Below are positions 1 to 6,295 of a DNA stretch of 17,368 bases, in pieces; position 1 is the stretch's first letter; each line of letters starts with the position of its first letter. The notes below the pieces were generated by a model. The model was given only the letters and a program-made list of their open reading frames with translations. It was not told the origin of the DNA and ran no database searches. The translations under genes were made by a program, and so were the position numbers. Source of the stretch: CAZJFC01 sp964545245 (lineage in GTDB: Bacteria; Pseudomonadota; Alphaproteobacteria; Rickettsiales; 21-14-0-20-44-7); the NCBI GenBank assembly GCA_964545245.1, contig CAZJFC010000038.1:1-17368 (forward strand), read 5' to 3'.

Positions 1-204
1 GTTCCGGTTCAGTTCTATATAGGCGAGCCGCACCCGCGCAACCACCCCATCCAGCACCAGGCCGGGTGGATTTCCCGCGAAAGGGGCGTCAACGTCCCCG
101 CCGATGTGATGGATTCCCTCAAAAAACTCCACGATATAGCGATTGAGAACAATGTTTCCTTCGTGGATTTATGCACTTACGCGCTGAATTACCCTACGAG
201 TTAA
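1..204 (+). CDS. DUF2610-like protein, 3' end only
   Basis: Reading frame 1 is open from the window edge to TAA at 202-204, giving 67 residues; the start lies outside. The visible part reads like a small soluble domain: a YIGEP motif near the left end, then HPIQHQ, GWISRERG and a helical C-terminus with VSFVDLCTYAL. This resembles, from memory, the DUF2610 family found in Rickettsiales and some other Alphaproteobacteria, whose function is unknown. The gene converges on flgH, and a heptamer repeat begins directly after its stop codon. The coding call is well supported by composition; the family name is recollection and could be wrong. Confidence 0.6.
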   Translation, partial: VPVQFYIGEPHPRNHPIQHQAGWISRERGVNVPADVMDSLKKLHDIAIENNVSFVDLCTYALNYPTS

Positions 205-276
205 GGCACTAGGCTATAGGCACTAGGCACTAGTTAATGATTCCTAGTGCCTAGTGCCTGAAAACCAGTGCCTGAA
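205..276. repeat. Inverted GGCACTA heptamer array forming a hairpin
   Basis: Directly after the stop codon come four 7-nt words (GGCACTA, GGCTATA, GGCACTA, GGCACTA) at 205-232. After a short spacer the same words return inverted at 243-258, with one more inverted copy near 267-273. Positions 219-233 pair perfectly with 244-258: a 15-bp stem with a 10-nt loop. The hairpin lies between two convergent genes and could help end transcription, but no long T-run follows on either strand. The same words flank the four-helix-bundle gene near 7.1-7.5 kb. Confidence 0.85.
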
Positions 277-284
277 AAGGGGAA

Positions 285-315
285 CCTCCACATATGCCAT
301 GGGCACATGTGGAGG
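285..315 (-). terminator. Hairpin downstream of flgH
   Basis: CCTCCACAT at 285-293 pairs with ATGTGGAGG at 307-315, and TGCC pairs with GGCA inside, giving about 13 bp with one A-C mismatch and a 3-nt loop. It lies 21 nt beyond the flgH stop. The downstream T-run on the minus strand is broken (TTCCCCTTTT), so termination efficiency is uncertain. It may end the flgFGAH transcript. Confidence 0.5.
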
Positions 316-336
316 AGGGGGGGAAGTTGTTTTAAC

Positions 337-1098
337 CTAGAATGGGCTGATTACGTCGAAGAGTTGCTGGCCGTATCTTGGTTGCTGGGCGTCGCTGATG
401 ATGCCGCGCCCGCCGTAAGAGATGCGCGCTTCCGCGATTTGCTCGGATTGTATGGTGTTGTCGGAAGCGATATCTTCCGGCCTGATTACGCCCTCGATGA
501 GCATTTCGCGCAGTTCGTGGTTCACCCGTATCTGCTGTACGCCGCGCAGTACGAGGTTGCCGTTAGGCAAAACCTGCGTGATGGTCGCCGCGACTTTTGA
601 TTCTATGCTTTCCTTGCGGCCAATCTTGCCGGAGCCGTTAACCTGCGAGGTGCTGCCGAAACCGAGGAGCGGGGTTGTCATATCGGCGTCCTGGTCGCCG
701 GGGAGTATGCCGAGGATGCTTTCCTCAAACCCGTAAAGCGTTGGTTTGCCTACGTTCTCGCTGTTGTTGCGGCTGTTCTGGGTCTGGTTGTTGAGGTCTG
801 CCTTGTCGGAGATTTTAATCACCACGGTAAGGATGTCACCCACACGGGTTGCGCGCTGGTCCTTGAAGAATGACCTTGCGCCGGGCTGCCACAGCGAGTT
901 GGGGCTGGTCTGCGCCATTACCGGTTCGACCGGGGTCGGCCAGTTTTGCACCGGCTCGTAGTTTTTATGCATTACCGGGCTTTTTTCCTTGCTGAGCTGC
1001 GGCCCGCTGCCGATCTCCTCAACCCGTTGCATCATCCCGCTGCACGCCGAAACCGCGATGCAAAGGGTTAGTAATGGTATTTGTTTAACTGCTTTCAT
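337..1098 (-). CDS. flgH: Flagellar L-ring lipoprotein FlgH
   Basis: FlgH forms the outer-membrane L-ring bushing around the flagellar rod. The 253-residue product has a lipoprotein signal peptide with a VSAC lipobox and Cys at about residue 19. A proline-rich linker follows, then the conserved FlgH core: SLWQPGARSFFKD, a hydrophobic VGDILTVVI strand, then NGSGKIGR and LPNGNLVLRG, with the C-terminal RPEDI and YGGRG motifs near residues 205-235. Length is close to the family norm. A GGAAG ribosome site lies just upstream of the ATG. It is the last gene of the flgF-flgG-flgA-flgH set, 37 nt after flgA, and a hairpin lies beyond its stop. Identification is secure. Confidence 0.96.
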   Translation of the reverse strand: MKAVKQIPLLTLCIAVSACSGMMQRVEEIGSGPQLSKEKSPVMHKNYEPVQNWPTPVEPVMAQTSPNSLWQPGARSFFKDQRATRVGDILTVVIKISDKADLNNQTQNSRNNSENVGKPTLYGFEESILGILPGDQDADMTTPLLGFGSTSQVNGSGKIGRKESIESKVAATITQVLPNGNLVLRGVQQIRVNHELREMLIEGVIRPEDIASDNTIQSEQIAEARISYGGRGIISDAQQPRYGQQLFDVISPF

Positions 1099-1135
1099 GT
1101 TATCTTCCCCGTTCTGTTAAAATTTTCCTGTTGGT

Positions 1136-1840
1136 CTAGTTGCTTGCGTAGTGTTGCACCGCGCGGATCTCCGCCTGCCCGGAGCTTACCACCCGCGCCT
1201 TGATGATCTTGTCGCTGCTGCTTTTGACCCTGATGAAATCGCCGACCGCGCCGTCTTCCATCGCGGTTGCGGTATCATGGATGTGCAGCGCGTTGTTGCG
1301 GTAGCTCACGCTGATAAGCTGGTTTTTCCTCACCACTTTTTCCTCGGTGAGTGATGAAGGCAGAATCGGGCGTCCTGCGGCGATTGCGCGGCGGATGCTC
1401 TTGCCGATTAAATCTTCCTCGCTGGTGATGTAGCCGCGTTTGGCTTTTTTCGCGTCAATCTCGATGTAGACGATGTCTTTCGCGCTGATAACCTCATTCA
1501 TCGCCATTTTGCGGCCCAGCGCCGGAATCTGGGTAATCTCCGCGAAACGTCCCTTAAGCTCAAGCTTCTGGCCGTTGCTCATGGTGACATAGGCGGTGAA
1601 GCTGCCGTTACCCCCGTTGACGTCCAGCCCGTTAAGGGTGAGGGTGAGCATTTCGGTGGAAAGGAGGTAATCCTTGCCGCGCGTCAGCTCGATCCTGATT
1701 TCGTTGCTGCCGTCTTCCGCGACTGATTTATCGTGGATGGCCTCGGCGATCAGGCTGTGCGCCAGTTCAAGCGTCTGCTCCGCCGCGCTGGCGTTGACCG
1801 CTGAAAATGCGATGAATGCCGATAGTAGGTATTTAAACAT
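1136..1840 (-). CDS. flgA: P-ring assembly chaperone FlgA
   Basis: FlgA is a periplasmic chaperone needed for assembly of the FlgI P-ring. The 234-residue product begins with a Sec signal peptide (hydrophobic core near residues 4-16, likely cleavage after ASA near residue 19). The C-terminal half carries the SAF-type domain: the MNEVISAKDI stretch near residue 115, a segment resembling IGKSIRRAIAAGRPI, then VVRKNQLISVSY. An AAGGA site lies 4 nt upstream of the ATG. It sits 22 nt after flgG and 37 nt before flgH, the usual alphaproteobacterial order. FlgA proteins diverge at the N-terminus, and this one does too. Confidence 0.93.
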   Translation of the reverse strand: MFKYLLSAFIAFSAVNASAAEQTLELAHSLIAEAIHDKSVAEDGSNEIRIELTRGKDYLLSTEMLTLTLNGLDVNGGNGSFTAYVTMSNGQKLELKGRFAEITQIPALGRKMAMNEVISAKDIVYIEIDAKKAKRGYITSEEDLIGKSIRRAIAAGRPILPSSLTEEKVVRKNQLISVSYRNNALHIHDTATAMEDGAVGDFIRVKSSSDKIIKARVVSSGQAEIRAVQHYASN

Positions 1841-1862
1841 TATTCCTTCCCCTGATTAACCG

Positions 1863-2651
1863 TTAGTTCTTGATCTGCGCTGCCGTTCTCAGCATTTCGT
1901 CGGATGATGAGATCACCTTCGAGTTCATTTCATAAGCCCGTTGCGCCACGATGAGGGTGGTTATCTCTTTCACCGGGTCAACGTTGGAGTTCTCCAAATA
2001 GCCTTGAAGGATCGTACCGAAACCTTCATCGCCCGCGTTGCCGGTGATGGCCTCGCCCGATGCCGTGGTTTCGATAAACAGGTTGTCACCTGTTGCTTCA
2101 AGGCCATTTGGGTTGATAAAGTTAGCTAACTCCAGAGTACCTGCGGTCTGCATTTCTATTGCGCCGTCAAGTTTGTATTGCACCACGCCGATCGGGCTGA
2201 TGCTGATGCTTCTTGCACCTTCAGGGATGTTGATGCCTGGGCTAACGGTGTAGCCCTCCTGGGTGATGATGTCGCCTTCAGGGCTGAGTTGGAACGCGCC
2301 GGCGCGGGTATATGCCTGTTCACCGTTCGGCAGGTCAACGATGAAATAGCCTTTGCCCTGCACCATGAGGTCGTAATCGTTCTCGGTGGATTGCGCCACG
2401 CCCTGCTCGTTGATGCGGTAGATCGCGCCCGGACGCACGCCGAGGCCGAGCTGGATGCCGGAAGGGATGACCGTTCCTTCGCCGCCGCCCTGCGAGCCTG
2501 CGCGTTGCTGTGTCTGGTATAGCAAATCCTTGAATTCGGCGCGCTGGCGCTTGTAACCTGTGGTGGACATGTTGGCGAGGTTGTTCGAGATAACCTCCAC
2601 ATTTAGCTGCTGTGCCAACATTCCGGTCGCTGCGATGTTTAATGCTCTCAT
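1863..2651 (-). CDS. flgG: Distal rod protein FlgG
   Basis: FlgG builds the distal flagellar rod that passes through the P- and L-rings. At 262 residues it has the family's normal length. The N-terminal rod motif (MRALNIAATGMLAQQ, then NNLANMSTTGYKR) and the C-terminal helix (EITTLIVAQRAYEMNSKVI) are both intact; these form the coiled-coil D0 domain. The middle contains GYFIVDLPNGE and AYTRAGAFQLSPEG, typical of the FlgG/FlgE/FlgF superfamily. A purine-rich GGGAAGAAGA ribosome site precedes the ATG. It follows flgF by 68 nt and is presumably expressed from the sigma-54 promoter upstream of flgF. Confidence 0.97.
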   Translation of the reverse strand: MRALNIAATGMLAQQLNVEVISNNLANMSTTGYKRQRAEFKDLLYQTQQRAGSQGGGEGTVIPSGIQLGLGVRPGAIYRINEQGVAQSTENDYDLMVQGKGYFIVDLPNGEQAYTRAGAFQLSPEGDIITQEGYTVSPGINIPEGARSISISPIGVVQYKLDGAIEMQTAGTLELANFINPNGLEATGDNLFIETTASGEAITGNAGDEGFGTILQGYLENSNVDPVKEITTLIVAQRAYEMNSKVISSSDEMLRTAAQIKN

Positions 2652-2719
2652 TTTCTTCTTCCCTTTTTTCCTTAGTTCCTTAGAGGCAAATTCCGTGCCA
2701 AGTTTTCAGTTACGTCCCA

Positions 2720-3436
2720 CTATTGCTGCGATCCGATGGTGCGGATGGCGTTCTCCTGCAATTCGTAGAGCGTGTTGATGTATTTCGAGGTGCGCTCATA
2801 ATCGCGCTGGACCTCGATAAGTTTCGTCATCTCGACGATCGGCTGGACGTTCGAGTTCTCGATCATGCCCTGCGCGAGTTTCGGGTATTCGTTGATTACC
2901 GGCACTTCGCTGCTGTAAAGCAGGTTGTTCGCGCCTTTTTTCAGCGAATGCGGGTTCTCGAAATTATAAACGCCGATAGTGCCGCGCTCCTCGCCGTCAA
3001 CCTCAAGCATGCCGTTGGCAAAAACCGTGATTTGTTCATCGTCTTCCTGGAATGTGATTGGCTGGCCCGCATCGTCAAGAACCGGCAGCCCGTCCATTGT
3101 CGTGAGGTCGCCCTGCTCGTTGATGGTAAAATTGCCTGCGCGGGTATATGCCTCGCCGTTCGGTGTCTGGATGGCGAAATAACCTTCGCCCATGATTGCA
3201 AGGTCAAGCGGGTTGTTGGTTTTTTCGAGGTTGCCCTGCGCGAGGTTGCTGAATGTGCTTAGATCCTGCACATATGCGGTTTTGCGGCTTGCGTCATTCA
3301 TCAGGTACTGGTTGAAAAATACCGACTCGCTCTTATATCCCGCAGTGCTGGAATTGGCGATGTTGTTGGCGATAACGCCCATCTGCCTTTCGGTCACTAC
3401 CTGCTTTGATAAAGCGACATAGATTGAATTATCCAT
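2720..3436 (-). CDS. flgF: Proximal rod protein FlgF
   Basis: FlgF is a rod subunit located between FlgC and FlgG. From the ATG at 3434-3436 the product has 238 residues, beginning MDNSIYVALSKQ and containing the rod motif NNIANSSTAGYKSE near residue 25. It also has GYFAIQTPNGE and AYTRAGNFTINEQG, and ends in the C-terminal helix EMTKLIEVQRDYERTSKYI. The frame stays open upstream to 3559, but that extension reads through the 5' leader and a repeat and looks non-coding. The chosen start has an AAGGAAG site 5 nt upstream. It is the first gene of the flgFGAH operon, about 40 nt downstream of the inferred sigma-54 transcription start. Confidence 0.96.
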   Translation of the reverse strand: MDNSIYVALSKQVVTERQMGVIANNIANSSTAGYKSESVFFNQYLMNDASRKTAYVQDLSTFSNLAQGNLEKTNNPLDLAIMGEGYFAIQTPNGEAYTRAGNFTINEQGDLTTMDGLPVLDDAGQPITFQEDDEQITVFANGMLEVDGEERGTIGVYNFENPHSLKKGANNLLYSSEVPVINEYPKLAQGMIENSNVQPIVEMTKLIEVQRDYERTSKYINTLYELQENAIRTIGSQQ

Positions 3437-3486
3437 AGTCTTCCTTCCCTTTTCCCTAAATTTTTCTTCCTTCCGGCTGGGTACTA

Positions 3487-3502
3487 TGCAATTGCCGTGC
3501 CA
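3487..3502 (-). promoter_or_regulatory. Sigma-54 (RpoN) promoter for flgFGAH
   Basis: Read on the minus strand, positions 3502-3487 give TGGCACG, four bases GCAA, then TTGCA. This matches the RpoN -24/-12 consensus (TGGCACG-N4-TTGCW) at every conserved position with exact spacing. It lies about 50 nt upstream of the flgF ATG, giving a leader of about 40 nt. Flagellar hook-basal-body genes in several Alphaproteobacteria, including Caulobacter, use sigma-54 with the activator FlbD. I did not identify an activator site; the sequence just upstream is filled with repeats. Confidence 0.88.
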
Positions 3503-3524
3503 AGTGGCTGTGGGGGTGGGTTTT

Positions 3525-3563
3525 AGGCACTGGGTGACGGGTGACAGGGGACAGGTCACAGGG
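3525..3563. repeat. GGGTGAC-type heptamer array
   Basis: A single GGCACTG word near 3526-3532 overlaps a run of 7-nt words: GGGTGAC twice, then AGGGGAC and AGGTCAC, at 3532-3559. It is non-coding and begins 23 nt upstream of the sigma-54 promoter's -24 element. Confidence 0.75.
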
Positions 3564-3571
3564 TTTCCCTG

Positions 3572-3610
3572 CTCCCTCTCCCGCTTGCGGGGGAGGGTCG
3601 GGGTGGGGGC
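3572..3610. repeat. GC-rich dispersed palindrome fragment
   Basis: A C-rich arm at 3574-3583 pairs with a G-rich arm at 3588-3597, followed by a GGGGTGGGGG tail. From memory this resembles a dispersed intergenic palindrome found in many proteobacterial genomes that often shows up as a spurious Pro/Gly-rich open frame. Only one copy is present in the window. Confidence 0.65.
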
Positions 3611-3620
3611 ACACTGTTAC

Positions 3621-3644
3621 GCAAAAAGTCTCCTGACTTTTTGC
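3621..3644. repeat. Perfect 10-bp hairpin
   Basis: GCAAAAAGTC at 3621-3630 and GACTTTTTGC at 3635-3644 form a perfect 10-bp stem with a TCCT loop. It has no T-run beyond the stem, so it is not a classic intrinsic terminator. It is followed by a GGATTCCGGAATGACG segment (3664-3677) that looks like the end of another dispersed repeat. Confidence 0.7.
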
Positions 3645-3787
3645 CGAAACCCTAATGCCTACGGATTCCGGAATGACGTTCCTCTCAGAACAACCTTTGC
3701 GTGTTGTAAATCTGCAACAAATGTGATTTAGTTTATTAATGCTCTCGGAAGCCTTGCTGGATAAGGCATTCGGGAGGGGTACGAAAC

Positions 3788-3817
3788 TTGACAAAACCAC
3801 AGGTTGTGTGCTATAAT
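3788..3817 (+). promoter_or_regulatory. Consensus sigma-70 promoter
   Basis: TTGACA at 3788-3793 and TATAAT at 3812-3817 are both perfect consensus hexamers with an 18-nt spacer. The expected transcription start is about 3824-3825. An intrinsic terminator follows only about 35-45 nt later, so the main product should be a short RNA. Read-through could reach fliL. Confidence 0.88.
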
Positions 3818-3824
3818 GGTAATT

Positions 3825-3876
3825 ATAAGATGGGAGAGAACCCTCCGGGCAGGTCAGTAATCACTGGCCTTTTTTA
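3825..3876 (+). ncRNA. Candidate small RNA of about 50 nt, unassigned
   Basis: The segment lies between a perfect sigma-70 promoter and an intrinsic terminator, with no annotated gene inside. It contains GGGAGAGAACCCTCC, which can fold as a small stem (GGAG with CTCC) with a purine loop. The terminator stem follows. An ATG at 3830-3832 opens a frame, but it runs into the terminator and then into the dispersed palindrome, and it has no ribosome site. I do not recognise the RNA. It could be a free sRNA, or an attenuated leader of the fliL operon starting 260 nt downstream. Confidence 0.5.
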
Positions 3877-3880
3877 TTTT
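3852..3880 (+). terminator. Intrinsic terminator of the small RNA
   Basis: GGTCAGT at 3852-3858 pairs with ACTGGCC at 3863-3869 (one G-U pair) around an AATC loop. A T-rich run follows immediately at 3870-3880. This is a canonical Rho-independent terminator on the plus strand. Confidence 0.85.
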
Positions 3881-3894
3881 GTGTATTTTGAGGT

Positions 3895-3969
3895 GTCATT
3901 GCGAGCGAACAACGTGAGCGCGGCAATCCAGTCTGGATTGCTTCGTCGGCGTCGCCTCCTCGCAATGAC
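3895..3969. repeat. 75-bp dispersed palindromic element, copy 1
   Basis: The ends GTCATTGCGAG and CTCGCAATGAC are perfect 11-bp inverted repeats. Inside, GCAATCCAG and CTGGATTGC form a 9-bp stem with a single-base loop. A second copy at 11164-11238 differs at only 4 of 75 positions and has the same orientation. From memory, palindromes with this CATTGCGAG...GCAATCC pattern are widespread in intergenic DNA of Proteobacteria, including Rickettsiales-type repeat elements. No gene is carried. Confidence 0.92.
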
Positions 3970-4137
3970 GGGAGTTTTTTAGATACGGGACATAATAAAA
4001 CCGCCCGCTTTTTTCAGGGGCAGGAAAATTTTGCCTAGCATTAACATTTATTTAACTAAACATGGGTTATTATAGCCTTTGTAAGCAATCAGTGCGTCCA
4101 CCAAAATTCCGTGGATGCCGAAACAGAGAGTAAAAAA

Positions 4138-4788
4138 ATGTCTGCTGATAAAAAGAAAGAAGACGAAAAGCCAAAAACGCCGGATGCCGCTCCCGGCGCT
4201 GAAGGCGCAGAAGGGCAGGAAGGCGAGGCAGCCGCCCCGAAAGGCAAGAAGAAACTTGTCATAATAATCATCGCCGTATTGTTCCTTATCGGCGCGGTGG
4301 TTGGCGGGTTATTCGCTGCCGGAATTCTTGGCGGCAGCAAACCTGCGGTGACGAAATCTGTTGATGCGGAAAATTCTGAAGATGGCGAACATGCAGATGC
4401 CGGGGAAAGCCATGACGAAGAAGACGAAGCGGAAGAAGGGCACGGTAAAAAAGGCAAAAAGGGCGGCAAGCCAGCGCCACGCAAACCGGTGTTCTTTGAC
4501 CTGCCGGATATCATCGTGAACCTTAACAGCCCGACCCCGCGCCCGCATTTCATCAATCTCAAGCTCACGCTGGAAGTTGTTGGACAAAGCAATGTGAAAA
4601 AAATCGAAGACCAGATGCCGCGCGTGATTGACAGCTTCAACGGTTACTTACGTGAAATCCGCAAAGAGGACCTGCAAGGTTCCGCGGGGATGTACAGGCT
4701 TGAGAACGAGCTGATGCTGAGGCTTGAAAAGCTGTTCGGCAAAGGCGTTGTAATCGATATTCTGTTCAGGGAGATTATTATCCAATGA
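4138..4788 (+). CDS. fliL: Flagellar basal-body protein FliL
   Basis: FliL is an inner-membrane protein that rings or supports the stator units at the flagellar base. From the ATG at 4138 the product has 216 residues: an acidic, Ala/Lys/Glu-rich N-terminus, one transmembrane helix near residues 39-62 (VIIIIAVLFLIGAVVGG), then an acidic and Lys-rich linker. The FliL domain follows, with VFFDLPDIIVNLN, the INLKLTLEV strand and the C-terminal FGKGVVIDILFREIIIQ. A GTG at 4111 would add nine residues but has no ribosome site. Its stop overlaps the fliM start by four bases (ATGA), indicating translational coupling. The stretch 3983-4137 holds no confident promoter. Confidence 0.94.
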   Translation: MSADKKKEDEKPKTPDAAPGAEGAEGQEGEAAAPKGKKKLVIIIIAVLFLIGAVVGGLFAAGILGGSKPAVTKSVDAENSEDGEHADAGESHDEEDEAEEGHGKKGKKGGKPAPRKPVFFDLPDIIVNLNSPTPRPHFINLKLTLEVVGQSNVKKIEDQMPRVIDSFNGYLREIRKEDLQGSAGMYRLENELMLRLEKLFGKGVVIDILFREIIIQ

Positions 4789-5846
4789 GTGAAGCTGATA
4801 CACAGGAAAAAGCTCCGGCAACGGGCGAAGGCGTAAACCCGGATATGGCTGCGGCAATGGCCGCCGCGCTGGGTGACAGCGGAAAAGTCCTTAATCAGGA
4901 CGAGATCGACAGCCTGCTGGGGTTTGACGGCACCGGTAAAGAGGAAGCCAGCACCGGTATCCAGGCGATGCTCGACAAGGCGCTTTCATCATATGAACGC
5001 TTGCCGATGCTTGAAGTCGTGTTCGACAGGCTCGTGCGCATGATGTCCACCTCAATGCGTAACCTGACCTCCGACAACGTGGACGTTTCGCTTGAATCGA
5101 TCAACTCGCTGCGCTTCGGCGATTATATCAACTCCGTGCCGCTCCCGGCGCTGCTCACAATCTTCAAGGCGGTGGAATGGGAAAATTACGGCGTTATTTC
5201 CTTCAACAGCCAGCTTGTGTTCTCAATGCTCGATGTGCTGCTCGGCGGCAGGCGCTCGACCCGCCCGATGAAAGTCGAGGGCAGGCCATATTCAACCATT
5301 GAGCAGGATGTGGTGAGAAAAGTTACCGAGGTTATGCTCGCGGATATGTCGGCGGCGTTCGACCCGCTTTCGCCGGTAACGTTCAAATATGAAAGGCAGG
5401 AAACCAACCCGCGCTTCGCCACGATCGCCCGCCCCGCAAATGCGGCAATTCTGGTGACATTGCGTGTGGATATGGAAGAACGCGGCGGCATGATCGAAAT
5501 TCTCATACCATATGCCACGCTCGACCCGATCAAGGATTTGCTCCTCCAGATGTTCATGGGTGAGAAATTTGGCCGTGATTCCATCTGGGAAACTTATCTC
5601 GGCAAAGAGGTGCGCTCCACCAACGTGACGCTGGACGCCATCCTCGGCCAGAAACACTCAATGATGAAAGATGTGATGAACCTCAGGGTCGGTTCAACCA
5701 TCGTCCTTGATAAGGACCCTGAGGAAGACATCATCATAAAATGCGGCGGCATTAACATGATGACCGGTAAACTCGGCAAGCTCGGTGATAACAAAGCCGT
5801 CCGCGTGACCGAGATAGTGAACAAGAAAATGAAAGAAATGATGTAG
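4785..5846 (+). CDS. fliM: Flagellar motor switch protein FliM
   Basis: FliM forms part of the C-ring, binds phosphorylated CheY and sets rotation direction. The 353-residue product has an N-terminal extension of about 35 residues, then the LNQDEIDSLLGFD motif at 36-48, matching the CheY-binding EIDALL region. The CheC-like middle domain follows (SYERLPMLEVVFDRLVR to about 255; FGDYINSVPLPALL, GGMIEILIPYATL). Last comes the C-terminal SpoA domain that contacts FliN (LDAILGQ, DIIIKCGGINMMTGKLG). Length is normal apart from the longer N-terminus. It overlaps fliL by four bases and is followed 20 nt later by the DUF6468 gene. Confidence 0.97.
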   Translation: MSEADTQEKAPATGEGVNPDMAAAMAAALGDSGKVLNQDEIDSLLGFDGTGKEEASTGIQAMLDKALSSYERLPMLEVVFDRLVRMMSTSMRNLTSDNVDVSLESINSLRFGDYINSVPLPALLTIFKAVEWENYGVISFNSQLVFSMLDVLLGGRRSTRPMKVEGRPYSTIEQDVVRKVTEVMLADMSAAFDPLSPVTFKYERQETNPRFATIARPANAAILVTLRVDMEERGGMIEILIPYATLDPIKDLLLQMFMGEKFGRDSIWETYLGKEVRSTNVTLDAILGQKHSMMKDVMNLRVGSTIVLDKDPEEDIIIKCGGINMMTGKLGKLGDNKAVRVTEIVNKKMKEMM

Positions 5847-5866
5847 GAAACTATTAGGAGAAAACC

Positions 5867-6277
5867 ATGTTCGATACGATCTTTGACCTTGCAACGATTA
5901 CGCTTCTGGCGGTGACCATTGCATATACGTGGAAGCTTAACCGCAGGCTCGCCACGCTGACCAACAGCAAAGGGGAGATTGCCTCCAACCTCCGCAACTT
6001 CAGCGAAGCGACGGAAACCGCGGTTGTCGCGGTGGAGGAACTCCATGTGAAAGGCGAGGGCGTTTGCACGCTTATCGACCAGAAAATCCGCAAGGCGCAG
6101 GAAGTTGCCGATGAGATCGAGCTGCTTACCCGCCGCGCCGACAAGAAACTCGCCGAAGTAAAGAACATCAGGCCGGGTGAGGTGAACGGGCAGCCGACAC
6201 AAAAAAACCAGCTCAGCGAATCTGAAATTCTGGCCGCGCTCAGGAACCGTGACTTAAGAAGCGTAATGGTGAGCTAG
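5867..6277 (+). CDS. DUF6468-type flagellar-operon protein
   Basis: The 136-residue product has one N-terminal hydrophobic helix (ATITLLAVTIAYTW, near residues 6-20), followed by a long amphipathic helical region rich in Ala, Glu and Lys and probably coiled coil (about 25-105). The tail ends ESEILAALRNR. This matches my memory of the DUF6468 family, which sits beside fliM in many Alphaproteobacteria; its biochemical role is not known to me. A TAGGAG ribosome site precedes the ATG. Position between fliM and the MotE-like gene, with gaps of 20 and 18 nt, implies co-transcription and a motor-related role. That role is inference from context. Confidence 0.82.
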   Translation: MFDTIFDLATITLLAVTIAYTWKLNRRLATLTNSKGEIASNLRNFSEATETAVVAVEELHVKGEGVCTLIDQKIRKAQEVADEIELLTRRADKKLAEVKNIRPGEVNGQPTQKNQLSESEILAALRNRDLRSVMVS

Positions 6278-6295
6278 GAACAAAGGAAAAGGGTT

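Noticed and set aside
268..600. Open frame of 110 codons on the plus strand
   Set aside because: It starts in repeat and hairpin sequence and runs antisense to flgH. No family resemblance.
3437..3559. Upstream extension of flgF by 41 codons
   Set aside because: It reads through the sigma-54 promoter and a heptamer array. The ATG at 3434-3436 has a good ribosome site and the canonical FlgF N-terminus.
3788..3982. Open frame of 64 codons over the sRNA and palindrome
   Set aside because: Its first codons are the promoter itself, it crosses an intrinsic terminator, and its second half is the translated 75-bp palindrome, a usual source of spurious proteins.
4017..4037. Possible sigma-54 site before fliL (GGGGCAG then TTGCC)
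   Set aside because: The GG to GC spacing is two bases too long and the flanking consensus is poor.
4111..4137. GTG start that would extend FliL by nine residues
   Set aside because: No ribosome site precedes it. The ATG at 4138 fits the family start better.
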